64,000 nucleotides of DNA from Metellina segmentata (taxonomy: Eukaryota; Arthropoda; Arachnida; Araneae; Tetragnathidae), in assembly GCA_947359465.1 (NCBI GenBank), contig OX375881.1, positions 30,235,742 through 30,299,741 of the forward strand, read 5' to 3'. A program made the translations under genes and the position numbers. This document shows, one piece after another, positions 11,615 to 22,100 of this stretch (position 1 is its first letter; every line of letters starts with the position of its first letter). The notes under the pieces are model-generated. The model was given only the letters and a program-made list of their open reading frames with translations. It made no database searches and was not told the origin of the DNA.

Positions 11615-11790
11615 CGGACTAGTACTGGAACAGCAGTTGTACCTTGTTCGCGCCAAGAAGGAATTGAAACTATGGCCAGTACAACAGTTGTACCTTGAAA
11701 GTTATAAGAATCAAGCCCAGAAATAATTTAGACTACGGCCAGTACAGAAGTTGTACCTTGAAAGTTGTAAAAATCGCACCAAGAAAGAAT
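11615..11790. repeat. Minisatellite, about 57-bp unit x3
   Basis: The block (g)gccagtacaRcagttgtaccttgaaagttRtaa recurs at about 11623, 11675 and 11735, with intervening caagcccagaaa / cgcaccaagaaag text. Copies differ by point changes. Confidence 0.75.
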
Positions 11791-13030
11791 CATGTTAGTT
11801 ATATCTATATACGTAGTTAAATGGTTAACTACTAATAATTAGGAAAATCTCCGTCAAACTTGGCATTTGCGCCATAACTATTCAATCAATCAATCCAAGG
11901 GGATAGTTAAGAAAATTATCCTTGAAAATGTGACATTGAGCCCAAAAAGTTTAGGAAACTGATCTAAAGTAAATAATTTCATGCAATAATGCTTCTTCTG
12001 AATCACGGTGCTGAATCAAGGTGCTGGTCAACTAAGCGTTTACGAGTTTAAATCTTCTTTACTCTTTGTATTAATTAAAAACATTCGGGTACATTGCATT
12101 TTCAGATTTGCTGTCATCTCTGCCCCATAAAATAAAAAAAAGCAAAGCACTAGAACAATCGGCACCCAATTACGGATTCAGTTATTAATATAAATGAACG
12201 GTCTACAATGCACAAGAGAGCTGACTCATAGTGATAACTAAAATTACCACCCTGTTCAATTCCTCCTCAGGACAAACGAGTATCGTAATTAATAACGCCC
12301 AGCAGATCGGCTGACGATGACTTCCATCATTTCGTGACGATAACCCGAAGGCCCCACGATACTTTCTGCAGTTTACGCGGATTTTACGAGACGTATACGA
12401 CAGCGATACTAATTTACGATTAGCTGCCCTTAATTTCTTTCCACTGCCCTCGAATTCGTGCGGTTGTCGTTGCCACCGGTTACTTCCCAGAGAAACAAAG
12501 TCCTAAAAAACACCCCCGTTCTATAAACCAAGCGGACGGGGCCCCCCAAAAAAGAAGGTAATTCGACTCTGCGCGTGAATGTGAGAGCACAAATTCGCGT
12601 GCATCTTCCAAAAGAATAATTCCCGTCCGTTAATTACAAAGTAAAGGAAACCCCCGAAAATCTCTTAATTTGTTCCTTCACGCACAAGCAATCATTTAAG
12701 CCGAAACTTTCCCCCCCTTTAAGTAGTCGTATGAGTGTTCTTTTGTTTCTGTTTTGTTCTTCTGGTTCCCCATTGGTCTGACGCGCCCGTGCGTGGCGGC
12801 TCGGTGCTACCAGGTGAATAAATTACGCTACTCGTATTTGGCAACGAATGAGATGTGACCTTTTGTTTATGTGCGGTGGCAGCAGATTGATGTGGCCGAC
12901 AATAGCGCCACCCACAGGGGGCGGCACGGTATCACGCGATGATTATTTTTGAGCTATTATTCCGCATGTGGGATTCCCGCCTTTGCCTCCGGTTACCACA
13001 CCCATTTCCCAAAGAACGGAATTGTCCGGC
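11791..13030. other. Less AT-rich unique island with CTCF-like site
   Basis: No transposon or reading frame is recognised. From about 12240 the composition becomes distinctly less AT-rich, with several TAATTA-type sites. A CTCF-like core lies at 12912-12925. Confidence 0.45.
12912..12925 (+). promoter_or_regulatory. CTCF-like core motif
   Basis: ccacagggggcggc resembles the animal CTCF core CCAnnAGRKGGCRS and sits in a GC-richer island. Motif match only. Confidence 0.3.
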
Positions 13031-13470
13031 TACGCGAGCGTTGCTATTAGTGTGACACCCCAAATGGGTAATGGTCAACGGAGAAAGTGTTTTTACCGTT
13101 GCTACTCGTCGTAAAAATTGAGTTTCTTGCGAAGTTCATGAAAGGGGGTGTAATCTGTTTCCACATGACCGAGCAGAAAAACCCATTTAGCCGGCAAAAA
13201 ACTGCACTTCCATTTGGAGATCAAATATCTTTTATGTTGAAAATAAACATTTTGAGGGTGTTATATGTCTCTTAAACACATTATAATAACCCCTTAAAAT
13301 AAAACGTATATCCTTCAGATGTGTATTGTAATATAACAGGTGTGTATTATAGTATAAATTAAAAATTGAGTTTCTTGTTGACGGTTTAATAAGGAGGTAT
13401 AATCTATATCCACATGTCCGAAGAGAAACCTATCAGCTGGCAGAAATCGTTTTCTACTGTTCAGTTGTTT

Positions 13471-13616
13471 CTTAATTGGTAATTTTTTGTTAACGTCGTA
13501 CTAGAGCATCACAACGGGCAATTGACGACGGTCCGGGATCAATCCTTTAAGAGAAAGATCCGAGAACAATTCCACGTAATTTTGAACCACGGTCAGATGA
13601 CGAGGCAACAACTGAG
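13471..13616 (-). mobile_element. SINE family A, 5'-truncated, with TSD
   Basis: Perfect 12-bp direct repeats gttcagttgttt flank it (13459-13470 and 13617-13628). On the minus strand it is the 3' part of the family A SINE, from the cctcgtcatctgaccgtgg block to the gtacgacgttaa end. 5' truncation plus a target duplication is the signature of LINE-machinery insertion. It interrupts a unit of the local tandem repeat. Confidence 0.85.
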
Positions 13617-13694
13617 GTTCAGTTGTTTGGAGAGTAAATAGGTTTTTACGATGAAAATGAGCATTTTCAGGGTGTAAAATATCTTTTAAACTTA

Positions 13695-13949
13695 TCGCAC
13701 CCCGGCAAGAAAGTAACACAAGTCAAAAAATATAAATTTTGATGTTATGTCATTGAAAAATATGTAGGAGGTGCCCCAGCGTGTTATATTACTATTCTAT
13801 AGAATATAATAGAAGTTAATGCCATTAATATTTACCAAAATTTAAAAGAAGCTTATACTATTTCAATATAAGTTTTATAGTATCCTTTAAGTTGATGTTT
13901 CTCAAATTCTGCAATTTTGAGTTGCGTCACTTTTCTTGCCGGGGTGCGA
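13695..13949. mobile_element. Small MITE with about 35-bp TIRs
   Basis: The left end reads cgcaccccggcaagaaagt from 13696. The right end is its complement ending at 13948 (acttttcttgccggggtgcg). Similarity continues inward (aacacaagtcaaaa versus gacgcaactcaaaa). Length is about 255 bp with no coding capacity. The target duplication is not clear (a TTA-like flank at best), so the superfamily is unknown. Confidence 0.7.
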
Positions 13950-14374
13950 TTTTATAACATGATATTATAAGTACCCTTTTATAGAGCATTCAAATTATCT
14001 ACATCCTCGAACGTTGTAATTAATGTGACACCACAAATGGGCATTGGTCACGGGAGTGAGAAATGGGAATTTCTCCATCGCCACTCTTCATAAAAATTGA
14101 GTTTCTATGTAAAATCTTAAGATAGGGGGTGTAATCTATATACATTAAGCGTTGTCATTAGTGTAACACCCCAAATGGGCTCTGGTCAATGGAGAAAGTG
14201 CTTTTTACGTTGCCACTCGTTGTAAACATTGCGTTTCTTCTGAAAATCTGAAGGGGGTGTAATCTATATTCACATGTTCGAGACCCATTGACTGACAAAA
14301 ATTTCGTTTCTGTACAGCTGTTTAGAGACTAAATATGTTTATACGTTGAAATTGAGCATTTTGAGGTCTTTTTA

Positions 14375-14953
14375 CAGGGAGTCCCAAAAAGATCAGTACA
14401 ACTTCAAAACTTTATTTAAAAAAAAAGAATAGGCCGACAGCAAAACTAGTTGCAACAGTAGATAAAATAACTCAAAAAGTTTTTTGCTACAGTAAGTTTC
14501 TGATTATAGATAGCGCTGCACAACACGCAAACGATTATTGAAGAATTCAGTTATCCAAAATGGCGGATCCCGTGAAGAAAGCTCAATATGTCGTGTGGAT
14601 GGCTCCATAGCATGGCCGCCCCAGTCTCCTGACATTATTCCAGTCAACTTTTTCTTTTGGGTTAGGTAAAAGATACTGTGTACCTAATAGTGTCGTGGAA
14701 TTGAAACAAAAAAAGATCCAAACAGCTGTAGCTACTGTTGATCTTGGCATGCTGAAACGTTCGTGGATTGAATTGGAATATCGTCTTGATATTCTTCTTT
14801 GTTTTACGAAAGGATATCACGTGGAAATTTACTGACTTACTAGAAAAAACTTTTTGAGTTATTATATCTATTGTTGTAACTAGTTTTGCTGTAGGCCTAT
14901 GCTTTTTTTTAAATAAATTTTTTAAGTTATACTGATCTTTTTTGGACACCCTG
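14375..14953. mobile_element. Mariner-type miniature with ~118-bp TIRs
   Basis: Starts cagggagtcccaaaaagatc and ends with the inverted counterpart gatcttttttggacaccctg, both abutting TA (14373-14374, 14954-14955). The inverted similarity runs about 118 bp on each side (14375-14492 and 14838-14953). That is much longer than usual mariner TIRs and suggests that the ends were duplicated during formation. A remnant of transposase C-terminus lies between them. The frame at 14662-14949 (minus) is a by-product. Confidence 0.85.
14570..14823 (+). pseudogene. Mariner-type transposase C-terminal remnant
   Basis: In two plus frames: WPPQSPDIIPVNFFFW, a recognisable version of the WPPRSPDxxPxDFFLWG region that carries the third catalytic acid, then after a frameshift VAFTVD-like AVATVDLGMLKRSWIELEYRLD and KGYHVEI before a stop. 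The expected aspartate after P-V is replaced by asparagine. The N-terminal DNA-binding part and the first catalytic residues are absent, deleted together with most of the gene. Confidence 0.7.
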
Positions 14954-14955
14954 TA

Positions 14956-15804
14956 TATATCTTAGAAACACATCGTAATACTACTATTATAATGTGAGAA
15001 AAGGTTAAATTATCTTGCTAATAAACTTTTTAACTGTACCTTTTGTTATGTTGTAATATAACAGAAGGTGTGTGTGTTATAACATAACATTATGTAGTAT
15101 AGCATTAGGTGAGTATTACAAAAATAACGATACGACATTATAATATGACATTTATGTATGTACAGGTATAAACGGGCTTCAATGACCAGAGGTATTAGAG
15201 TTGTATTTCCTTTTTCCAGGTTTACTGTCTTTAGTCTACATGGGAGTCACACTCCCGGAAAACCCAAACGGTCTTTTTCTTCTTTCATTCCTATGCTCTG
15301 TTCCCTAGTTCCTTTTCCCCTTTCACTACTTTTACTTGGCTTTGTCTTGTGTTTGGCACCACTTGGTCAAATATGGTCCTTGAGTCAAAAACAAAAACCG
15401 TTAGCTGACGTTTTTTGGTTTTTGGCACAAAATTCATGTTTTCATGGTGATGAGGAATACATTCCCCTGTTTAAACAAAAAATACAATAGAGTTAAAATG
15501 ATGAAATAATTTTTTAATTTTGACCTATTAACTTTTCGTCATTCTTTAAGTCACTGCACTGTAAAATTAAATGAAATAACTACTGAGACTAACAGTACTT
15601 TTATGAAATCAATGGTACTAAAGTGAATAATTCAAACGTTACCTTCCATTCAAAGTTCTATTGTATTTTACATAAATTAAATGCCATCTCGTCAATTTAT
15701 AAAACTTGGAGGACAGGTCACTGAGTATCTATAATTGTGGATTTTGCTCTAACTCCAATTTCTTCATTTTTCATAAAACTTTCCTTTAATAATGATAGTA
15801 GCGT
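14956..15804. other. AT-rich spacer with a faint SINE-C scrap
   Basis: Around 15340-15400, ttggcaccacttggtcaaatatggtcc resembles the 3' part of SINE family C. Otherwise nothing is recognised. The 110-residue frame at 15158-15490 has no similarity I know. Confidence 0.4.
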
Positions 15805-15816
15805 CAAATCTAAACA

Positions 15817-16139
15817 GCCGACCAACCGATCTGGTGGTTAGCCTCTGGATAGGAAGGTTCTTGGTTAGAATCCGGGTCAGTGCATGGATGTTTGTAAGCG
15901 TATGGTGCAGAGGCGGCTGGTGCATCTTACATCTGTCGTGACTGAAACTCCTCTCGTTGGGTTTGAGTGGAAACTTAGAGAGTGGGGGTGCCAGCTCAGA
16001 TGTTGCCTCGTCATCTAACCGTGGGTCAAAATTACGTGGTGTTGTCCTTTGATCTTTCCCTTATTGGATCGATTCCGAATAGTCGTCAATAGCCAGTTGT
16101 ATTGCGCTAGTACGACGTTAATTAAAAATTACCAATTAC
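15817..16139 (+). mobile_element. SINE family A, full length with TSD
   Basis: This 323-bp element lies between perfect 12-bp direct repeats caaatctaaaca (15805-15816 and 16140-16151). The order is: tRNA-like head gccgaccaaccgatctggtgg with an A-box-like region and a mutated B box (ggttagaatcc); a gcatggatgtttgtaagcg block; the shared core (gtgcatcttacatctgtcg); ttagagagtgggggtgcc; cctcgtcatctaaccgtgg; gtacgacgttaatt; and a short aattaccaattacc tail. It would be pol III-transcribed and LINE-mobilised. No LINE partner is visible. Confidence 0.9.
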
Positions 16140-16259
16140 CAAATCTAAACATGTAATAAATACAATTATTTACATCATACCTATCCGAAAATTTAACTAT
16201 TTACAACTATGTTGGCATTTTATAAAGTATTTTTTTAGTCGTAAAGGTGGTAAATGGTA

Positions 16260-16306
16260 GTTAATTAACGTCGTACTAGATAAACACAACAGGGCTATTG
16301 ACGACG
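16260..16306 (-). mobile_element. SINE 3' end, left half of an interrupted copy
   Basis: Complement of the shared A/B SINE 3' end: ttaattaacgtcgtactag... to ctattgacgacggt. The continuation of the same element seems to resume at about 16654, after the SINE at 16321-16653. Confidence 0.65.
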
Positions 16307-16320
16307 GTGCAAGTAAGGTA

Positions 16321-16653
16321 AGGTAATTTTAATTAACGTTGTGTTAAAGCAACACAACGGCTAATCGACGACAGTCTGGGATCAATCCCCTAAGGGAAAA
16401 ATCCGAGGACACCACCACGTCATTTTGAATCAGTCAGATGACGAGGCAACACCTGAGCAGGCACACCACTCCCCAAACTTCTACACCAGCCCAACGTGAG
16501 GACTTTCGGCCACGACAGATTTAAAGTGCACCAGCCGCCTCTACACCATACGCTTACAAATATTCATGCACTGACCCGGATTCGAACCAGGAACTTTACG
16601 GAACTTACCAGGAACTTTAACTTTACTTTTTAACAACCAGACCGATTGGTGGA
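16321..16653 (-). mobile_element. SINE family A, near full length
   Basis: The reverse complement shows the complete family A order: head with ggttcgaatccgggtcagtgc; atatttgtaagcgtatgg; aggcggctggtgcac; gtcgtggccgaaagtcc; cacgttgggctgg; and the gttaattaaaattacc end. A short duplication (ccaggaacttt) disturbs the head. It sits inside another SINE copy. Confidence 0.8.
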
Positions 16654-16915
16654 CAGGCGACGATCCAGGATCAATTTTCAAGGGAAAGAGCCTAGGACAA
16701 CGCTACGTATTTTAGAAATACGGTCAAATGACGAGGTTAACACCTGAGCTCGCTCATCCACTCTCCTAACTTCCGCACCATGCAATTTGAGGACTTTTGA
16801 GGCCACGACATATTTAACGTGCACCAGTCTCCGTATACACGACGGTTGGTCTGAGTAGTTTCGATCACGCAACCTTCCGATTACTAATCTGTTACTATTC
16901 CAACCGGGCTCTGGC
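16654..16915 (-). mobile_element. SINE family B, right half of an interrupted copy
   Basis: The reverse complement gives the alternative head (agcccggttggaatagtaac, ggttgcgtgatcgaaac), then cgtcgtgtatacgg, the shared core (ctggtgcacgttaaatatgtcgtggcc as separate matching pieces) and the body down to gatcctggatcgtc, where the inserted family A copy begins. The frame at 16678-16872 (minus) is a by-product. Confidence 0.7.
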
Positions 16916-17216
16916 TTCTGTATTCAAAGGTTCCCGGTTCGAATCCAAGATAAACAATGGATGTTTGTCCGTCCTGAATGAATGTGACTTCTTGAAAAAT
17001 TATATGTATAGAACGCATGTTAAGAATGTGATATGTAACTTTTATGATCTAGGTCACCCACCCTAGCAACAAGTGCTTAAGGCCAGATAAGAGATGGCCG
17101 TGAATGATGTATTATTACGTGGTGTTGTTGTCTTATCGTATTCTTCGGTATTGGTCCAGGATTGTTGTCATTAGCCATTGTGTTCCTCAAGGGCAACATT
17201 AATTAACTACCTATCC
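16916..17216 (+). mobile_element. SINE-like element, divergent middle (type D)
   Basis: There is a B-box-like cccggttcgaatcc near 16938 and atggatgtttgtccgtc near 16959. The 3' part is common to families A and B (attacgtggtgttgt, tcattagccattgtgtt, gcaacattaatt) with an actacctatcc tail. The middle differs from A and B. It may be a separate subfamily or a fusion. Confidence 0.55.
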
Positions 17217-17370
17217 ATGATGCACCGGAAAAATGGTTCATAAAACTGCCCTTGTCCTGTATACCTTGTTGAAATATTTCTATAAACTGACCTTGCATTA
17301 TAGAAATATAGTTGTTAATTATTCTATTAGATATTCATGTAATTTCTCGTGATTAGACAGTTCTAAAAAA

Positions 17371-17915
17371 CACTACCCTACAATAATGGACCGGGCAGCA
17401 AGATGTGATGGTATAAGAGAAATAATACTTGCTTTAATAGGGGTATGTTCCCCCACGTGCTGCAATTACACTAGCAACCCTTCTTGGCATATTTTCAAAA
17501 AGGTTTTGATACACAGCTATGGGTATCTGTGTACATTCCTGCTGCAAGAATGTCGACAGCTCAGCTGTAGATTTCGGACGTGGTTCCTTGGTCTGTAAGC
17601 GTCGCGCTAACTCGTCGCACAAATGTTCTATGGGGCTTAGGTCGGGACTATGATCAGACCAGGGAAGACGTTTTACATCCATATCTTGATAGTACTGTTT
17701 GACAGAGGCTGCAACATGACATGGAGCGTTGTCGTCCTAACATTCGTACATTCCTTAAAATTGCCAGAGTCCAAAATATTCATGTATTCGCTGGCGTTCA
17801 ATTTACAAGGAACAACATGCAAACGTGCAGGGCCGTACCACAAAAAACACCCTCAAACAAGTATTCGGATTTTATACTAATCCGCTGGCGTCCGGTACTT
17901 TACTGCAGGGGAGTG
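17371..17915 (-). mobile_element. Tc1-like short element with half a transposase, copy 1
   Basis: The left end cactaccctacaataatgga is the same as in the element at 46848-47417. The right end (tccggtactttactgcaggggagtg, before TA) is a decayed version of that element's right TIR. The left TA is lost (aaaaa flank). On the minus strand it carries only the C-terminal half of a Tc1-like transposase. Because two copies share the same structure, this is a shared non-autonomous derivative and not a random truncation. Confidence 0.8.
17434..17870 (-). pseudogene. Tc1-like transposase C-terminal half (degraded)
   Basis: The minus frame 17434-17682 reads MDVKRLPWSDHSPDLSPIEH, then LCDELARRLQTKEPRPKSTA, and ends MPRRVASVIAARGGTYPY. 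SPDLSPIEHL holds the glutamate of the DD34E triad. The upstream part with the second aspartate (DDNAPCHVAASVKQ in the sister copy) is recognisable only across frameshifts and stops up to about 17870. There is no first aspartate and no DNA-binding domain, so it is inactive. Confidence 0.8.
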
Positions 17916-20340
17916 TATATAAAGCATTTCAAAATCAAGGTGCCAACTTTTTTTGATAGACTACATCAGGTACTAGAAAATACATGCATTTTTGCGGCAT
18001 TTAAATTTTATTTTCCTAAACATTCAAGAAAAAATATTATTATAGCCAAATATATAATAATATTTTGATAATATAAATATTTTGTTACGACATACAACTA
18101 ATTTTTATGCTAATGAAAATTTTAAAATATTTATCTATAGGTAAACATGAGCCGAAAACATGAAAATCCTGTTACCTAATCTATGTAAAATCGTTATTTT
18201 GTAATGCATAAACTGAAAGGAAATCTTTGTAATTAGATATAATGTTTCTGTTACTTTAACTAATAATGACTGATTTTCTGTATACGTTTTGTTACAAAAA
18301 ATACAGTACAGATATGTATAAATAAGCCAAATATTAAATGATACATTTTATAATTACCAATTAAAAATCGTAACATATGTGAAAAAGTATGAGAAACTAA
18401 AAAAGTTAATTAACCTATCGAAAATTAAAATTTTTTAAGTTTCTGTCTTTAAATTATTGAGGGTTTTTTTCCTGTGAGAAACTTCCGAGAAGATAATTTT
18501 AAAGCCATATGTATTTCGATTTGCTTCATTTAGCGATCATAAATTTCCAAACTCTATATCTTCAATAATTACATGTATACATTTTTTAAGTATCAATCAT
18601 TCATATATTTATAGAAAATTCACGTAAACTTACAATGCATCGTTGAACTATAATCAAAGTATAATGTGAAACATATTTTCACATCTTTTGACATGACATG
18701 CTTTTAGATCATGTGTTATGTACGTTATGCAGTAAAAGTTTTCAACTATAGAAAATATTGAAAATGCACAGTTTTCAACTATAGATTTTTTACTATTTCA
18801 ATATTTCATTCAAAAAGAAAATTATTTCAATTATGAGAGTGATATTTATCACTCATTAAATTAATTTGAGATAAAAACAGGTATTTAAAACGAATGCGAG
18901 TTCTGTGAGAGTATTTTCGTTTAAATAAACTAATCACTATAAAGAGATTGTTAAAAACATTAATTTGAAACGTTAAAATTAAAAAATGAACTCTTAATTT
19001 AGAAGTAAAATTAAATATGCTTTATTTTTATATATATGCTTAACATAAATTATTGAAGTCATTTCCTTGAAATTTAATTTTTTGCAACATGCAATGAATT
19101 GCATGAAATTAAATATGAAACAGATAGAAATATGATAAAATACATATTGTAATACGAAAACGTGATTGCATACTTCATAAGTATTTCCCAATAAAAACTT
19201 ATTTCATGTAATAAATATGAAATTATAAGAATTTAACCATGTGAAGATATAGTATATGTCGATAGTCAAAGCAAATATATTGTTATCTCACCAGACTCAT
19301 CAAAGGAATTTAAAGTAATGACCGAAAAGCTATTCTTTGATTAATTGCTTTACATGATATGGGTAGGATATGTAATTCGTGTCTTTTATAAATGTGCTCC
19401 ACATATTAATGATTAATTGTAAATACATACATTTACAGCATAACTATACATTCTTGCTTATACATGAATTCATCATTAAATTATAGAAATGAAAACTGGG
19501 TGAACAGCTGAAAAAACCTTGTTTGGAATCTACATATTTATTTATCTACACAATTCTTCGCTCTTGATAGAGCTAGCTTAAATTCTTTTCTTGCTACCTT
19601 AAAGTTAAATTTAAGGAATTCACCGAAATAATATATCAAAGAAATGAGTTAGATCTTCCTAAAGATAAAAAGTGTAGAAAATAAGTAGTTTAACGTACAC
19701 ATGAATCATAAATTTATCCGTTTATTTTTCAGACTAATATAAATATAATTGCTGTAAAGATGTTTTCTTTAGGCGAGTTTACGATAAAAATACGATTATT
19801 ATGAAATATTTTATACTGAGTGTAGAGACTAAGGTTCATATATAATTGCCGTAGAGGTAACATTTATTTCTTTACACTAATCTGAGTACATTATTTGAAA
19901 CTAAACATTGAAATTTAAAGTAACTGCCGCTTATAGGAATACAATTCGGGATTAGTGCTGTTGGTATTAAGTCTTAGTCTCATGATAAATCAGCATGCGA
20001 TATTCTGATATATATTTTCTTTGTCATTATTGTCGAATAAACATTTAAGCCTTTATTGGAACCGTTTAGATTCGTTATCATTCTATTACTCCTTATTGAT
20101 TCTCTATTTCATTCCAAATCCTTTCAGTTTCGTTTCATTTTAACAAATATCCACCCACTTAGCTTTGTTCCCAACAAAAATAAGCCTCACATTGCTCTTT
20201 TACATGTTTTTTTTTATCGACAGCTTACATTCATATCTTTGTTTTCCTTATCCTAAAAATGTGTTTAGTTTTTTTTCTTCCGATATTTGTTTGTTCGAAA
20301 AATGTTGGATCGAAAGAACGAATTATTAAATCTGTGCTCA
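17916..20340. other. Long AT-rich stretch, no gene seen
   Basis: More than 2 kb with no element ends or protein similarity. The only local structure noted is the repeated phrase gttttcaactatag near 18739 and 18772. Frames at 17721-18068 and 18994-19191 are low-complexity. Confidence 0.5.
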
Positions 20341-20579
20341 GGTGGCAAAATGTTATAAGTCACTTTTTTAGTTTTTCGTGACAGCAATTTTAAGATTCAA
20401 GATTCAACATGTGGTTCTGTGGCTTTTGATTAATACAATTTTTGAACCTTTGTTTTCTCATAAACTGAAAGAAAGACTTGCGACATTTTGCCACCTTCTA
20501 AACATTTACAAAAAAGACACCAGGATGGGGTAGTCAATTTTTTGAGAAAAGCGACATAACATTTTGCCATTTTTTTGTA
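20341..20579. repeat. Inverted-repeat element, possible MITE
   Basis: ggtggcaaaatgttataagt at 20341 is mirrored by gcgacataacattttgccat ending at 20570. A third inverted copy (gcgacattttgccacc) lies at about 20480-20494. The imperfect stems are about 30 bp. No clear target duplication. Confidence 0.45.
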
Positions 20580-20839
20580 CAGAAATGCTAACACAAATAT
20601 TTTGTAAAGAGTTTATTTATTTTTTCGTTTTAAATTAAGTTGTTTGTTAACCAGAAGCCATTGTTATGATTTAAATATTAGGTCATCTGAGTTATTGAAA
20701 GTTGAAAGTTTATTTTAGATTAAAATTTGTATCGATTTGATAATGGGCTGAAACGTATGAAATGTGTTAATAATTTGCAGAAACGTCTAGCATTAAAAGT
20801 CAGTCAATGTTTTGAAAGTACATTAGTTTACCTATGACT

Positions 20840-21272
20840 GAGCCGCGGTAGCTCAGTCAGTAGAGCGTCGGGCTCGTATCAGAAGTGTTGTGGGTTCTGC
20901 CTGCAATTCGGATGATTGCGAGATCGGCGCTTCGACCTGGCTAAAGACCGTCGTGTTCATTAATGGTGACTGGGGCACGTTAAATAGGTCGTGGTCATAA
21001 AGTCCCCCATGTTCCCATACCAAATCAATACCTCTGGGGGTACCTGATCAGGGGGTTATCGGCCTCTGATTGGGATCTAAATTACGATGTGTGAGTGAAT
21101 GGATGTATGAAATTGACCTTCCTGTAAAACGGATGTGTCATGTATGTCGAGCAAAGTCGGACTTCCTCACAATGGGGCTCAATAACATGGAAGGCGCACC
21201 TACCTCGCCTCTTGCCGTCTTCGATGGGCCTGGCACTCCTCTGGTCTGCCAGTGTAGGCATAAGAAACAACA
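20840..21272 (+). mobile_element. tRNA-derived SINE, type E, with TSD
   Basis: This 433-bp insertion sits between perfect 10-bp direct repeats acctatgact (20830-20839, 21273-21282). The head gagccgcggtagctcagtca, then gtagagcgtcgggctcgta, is clearly tRNA-like with a good A box. At about 20968-21012 it shares the central block with families A and B (ctggggcacgttaaatagg, then gtcgtggtc). The 3' half is different and ends in a short (aac) tail. Frames at 21070-21297 (plus) and 21082-21273 (minus) are not genes. Confidence 0.85.
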
Positions 21273-21282
21273 ACCTATGACT

Positions 21283-21940
21283 AAAATATTTTTGTAAAAG
21301 CTAAACCATCGGTAATAAGATTTAAAAATGTTTCCTATTTAGATAAAAGTTCCTGTCTAGCGAGCAATTTTGTAAGGAAAATTTGAATGTATAGTTCCCT
21401 TTCCATTGCTAAAAATGACCTTGCGACATAAAACAAAATTATCCAATCCAATCCATTGCTAAAATAAAGGAATTAAGTGGACAAGAGATTACTTATTACA
21501 GAGCTGTACTCACTTTTATTTGGCCTTTCGTGTCTTAAAAGTTTTATTACGGAACTCGTTCCTTGAGAAATTCTGAGGTAAAATAATTATTTCAAAGATT
21601 ATAAAACTCATTAGAACACAAGATATTCCGCTTGAAATAACGTTCATCCATATGAATAATCTGAAAAATATTTCCTATGTATCGATTTCTGAGCTTCATG
21701 TGCTTTACTTTGACCACACATAGTTATAAAAACCAACAGATTTTTGTATAACTTCTTCCTTTAATACTATGAAATATACCTAGAAATTCTCCCGCATAAA
21801 AATGAGTGGAGTATAGATTGGCTCATAAGCATTTACGAATTCAAGATAGTTTTCTTCTATGGAAATGTAACATAAGATGTGAGTGATTGGTATAGAATTA
21901 ATTCAAAGCAACCGAATACTTTCACGAGTACTCAACTTCT
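21283..21940. other. AT-rich spacer, nothing recognised
   Basis: No repeat end or coding similarity is seen. Confidence 0.45.
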
Positions 21941-22100
21941 TAATTGATAAAACTATATCTACCACTATCAATTTAACTGATGAAACTATATCTACAACTA
22001 TCAATTTAACTGATGAAACTATATCTACTACAATAAGCTAAATTGATGAAACTATATCTACTACTATAAACTTAATTTGATGAAATTATATCTATAGGTA
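21941..22100. repeat. Minisatellite, ~35-bp unit x4-5
   Basis: The phrase gatgaaactatatctac followed by wactatcaatttaact recurs about five times with point changes. Confidence 0.85.

Larger units (their letters stand above)
13031..14374. repeat. Local tandem repeat interrupted by SINE and MITE
   Basis: Recurring order: gtgtgacaccccaaatggg, tggtcaacggagaaagtg, ttgccactcgtcgtaaa, attgagtttctt, aagggggtgtaatctat, cacatgtccgagcagaaa, then a gttcagttgttt...gttgaaaatgagcattttgagg tail. Copies begin near 13037, about 13360 (partial), about 14017 and about 14150. The second is split by a SINE (13471-13616) and a MITE (13695-13949). The last is ended by the mariner miniature at 14375. Confidence 0.65.

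Noticed and set aside
14662..14949. 95-residue minus-strand frame
   Set aside because: Antisense shadow of the mariner remnant and its right TIR.
15158..15490. 110-residue plus-strand open frame
   Set aside because: No recognisable domain; contains a scrap of SINE C sequence and has no gene context.
20840..20912. Possible tRNA gene
   Set aside because: The head is tRNA-like but sits at the start of a 433-bp SINE with target duplications, and the acceptor and T arms do not close properly.
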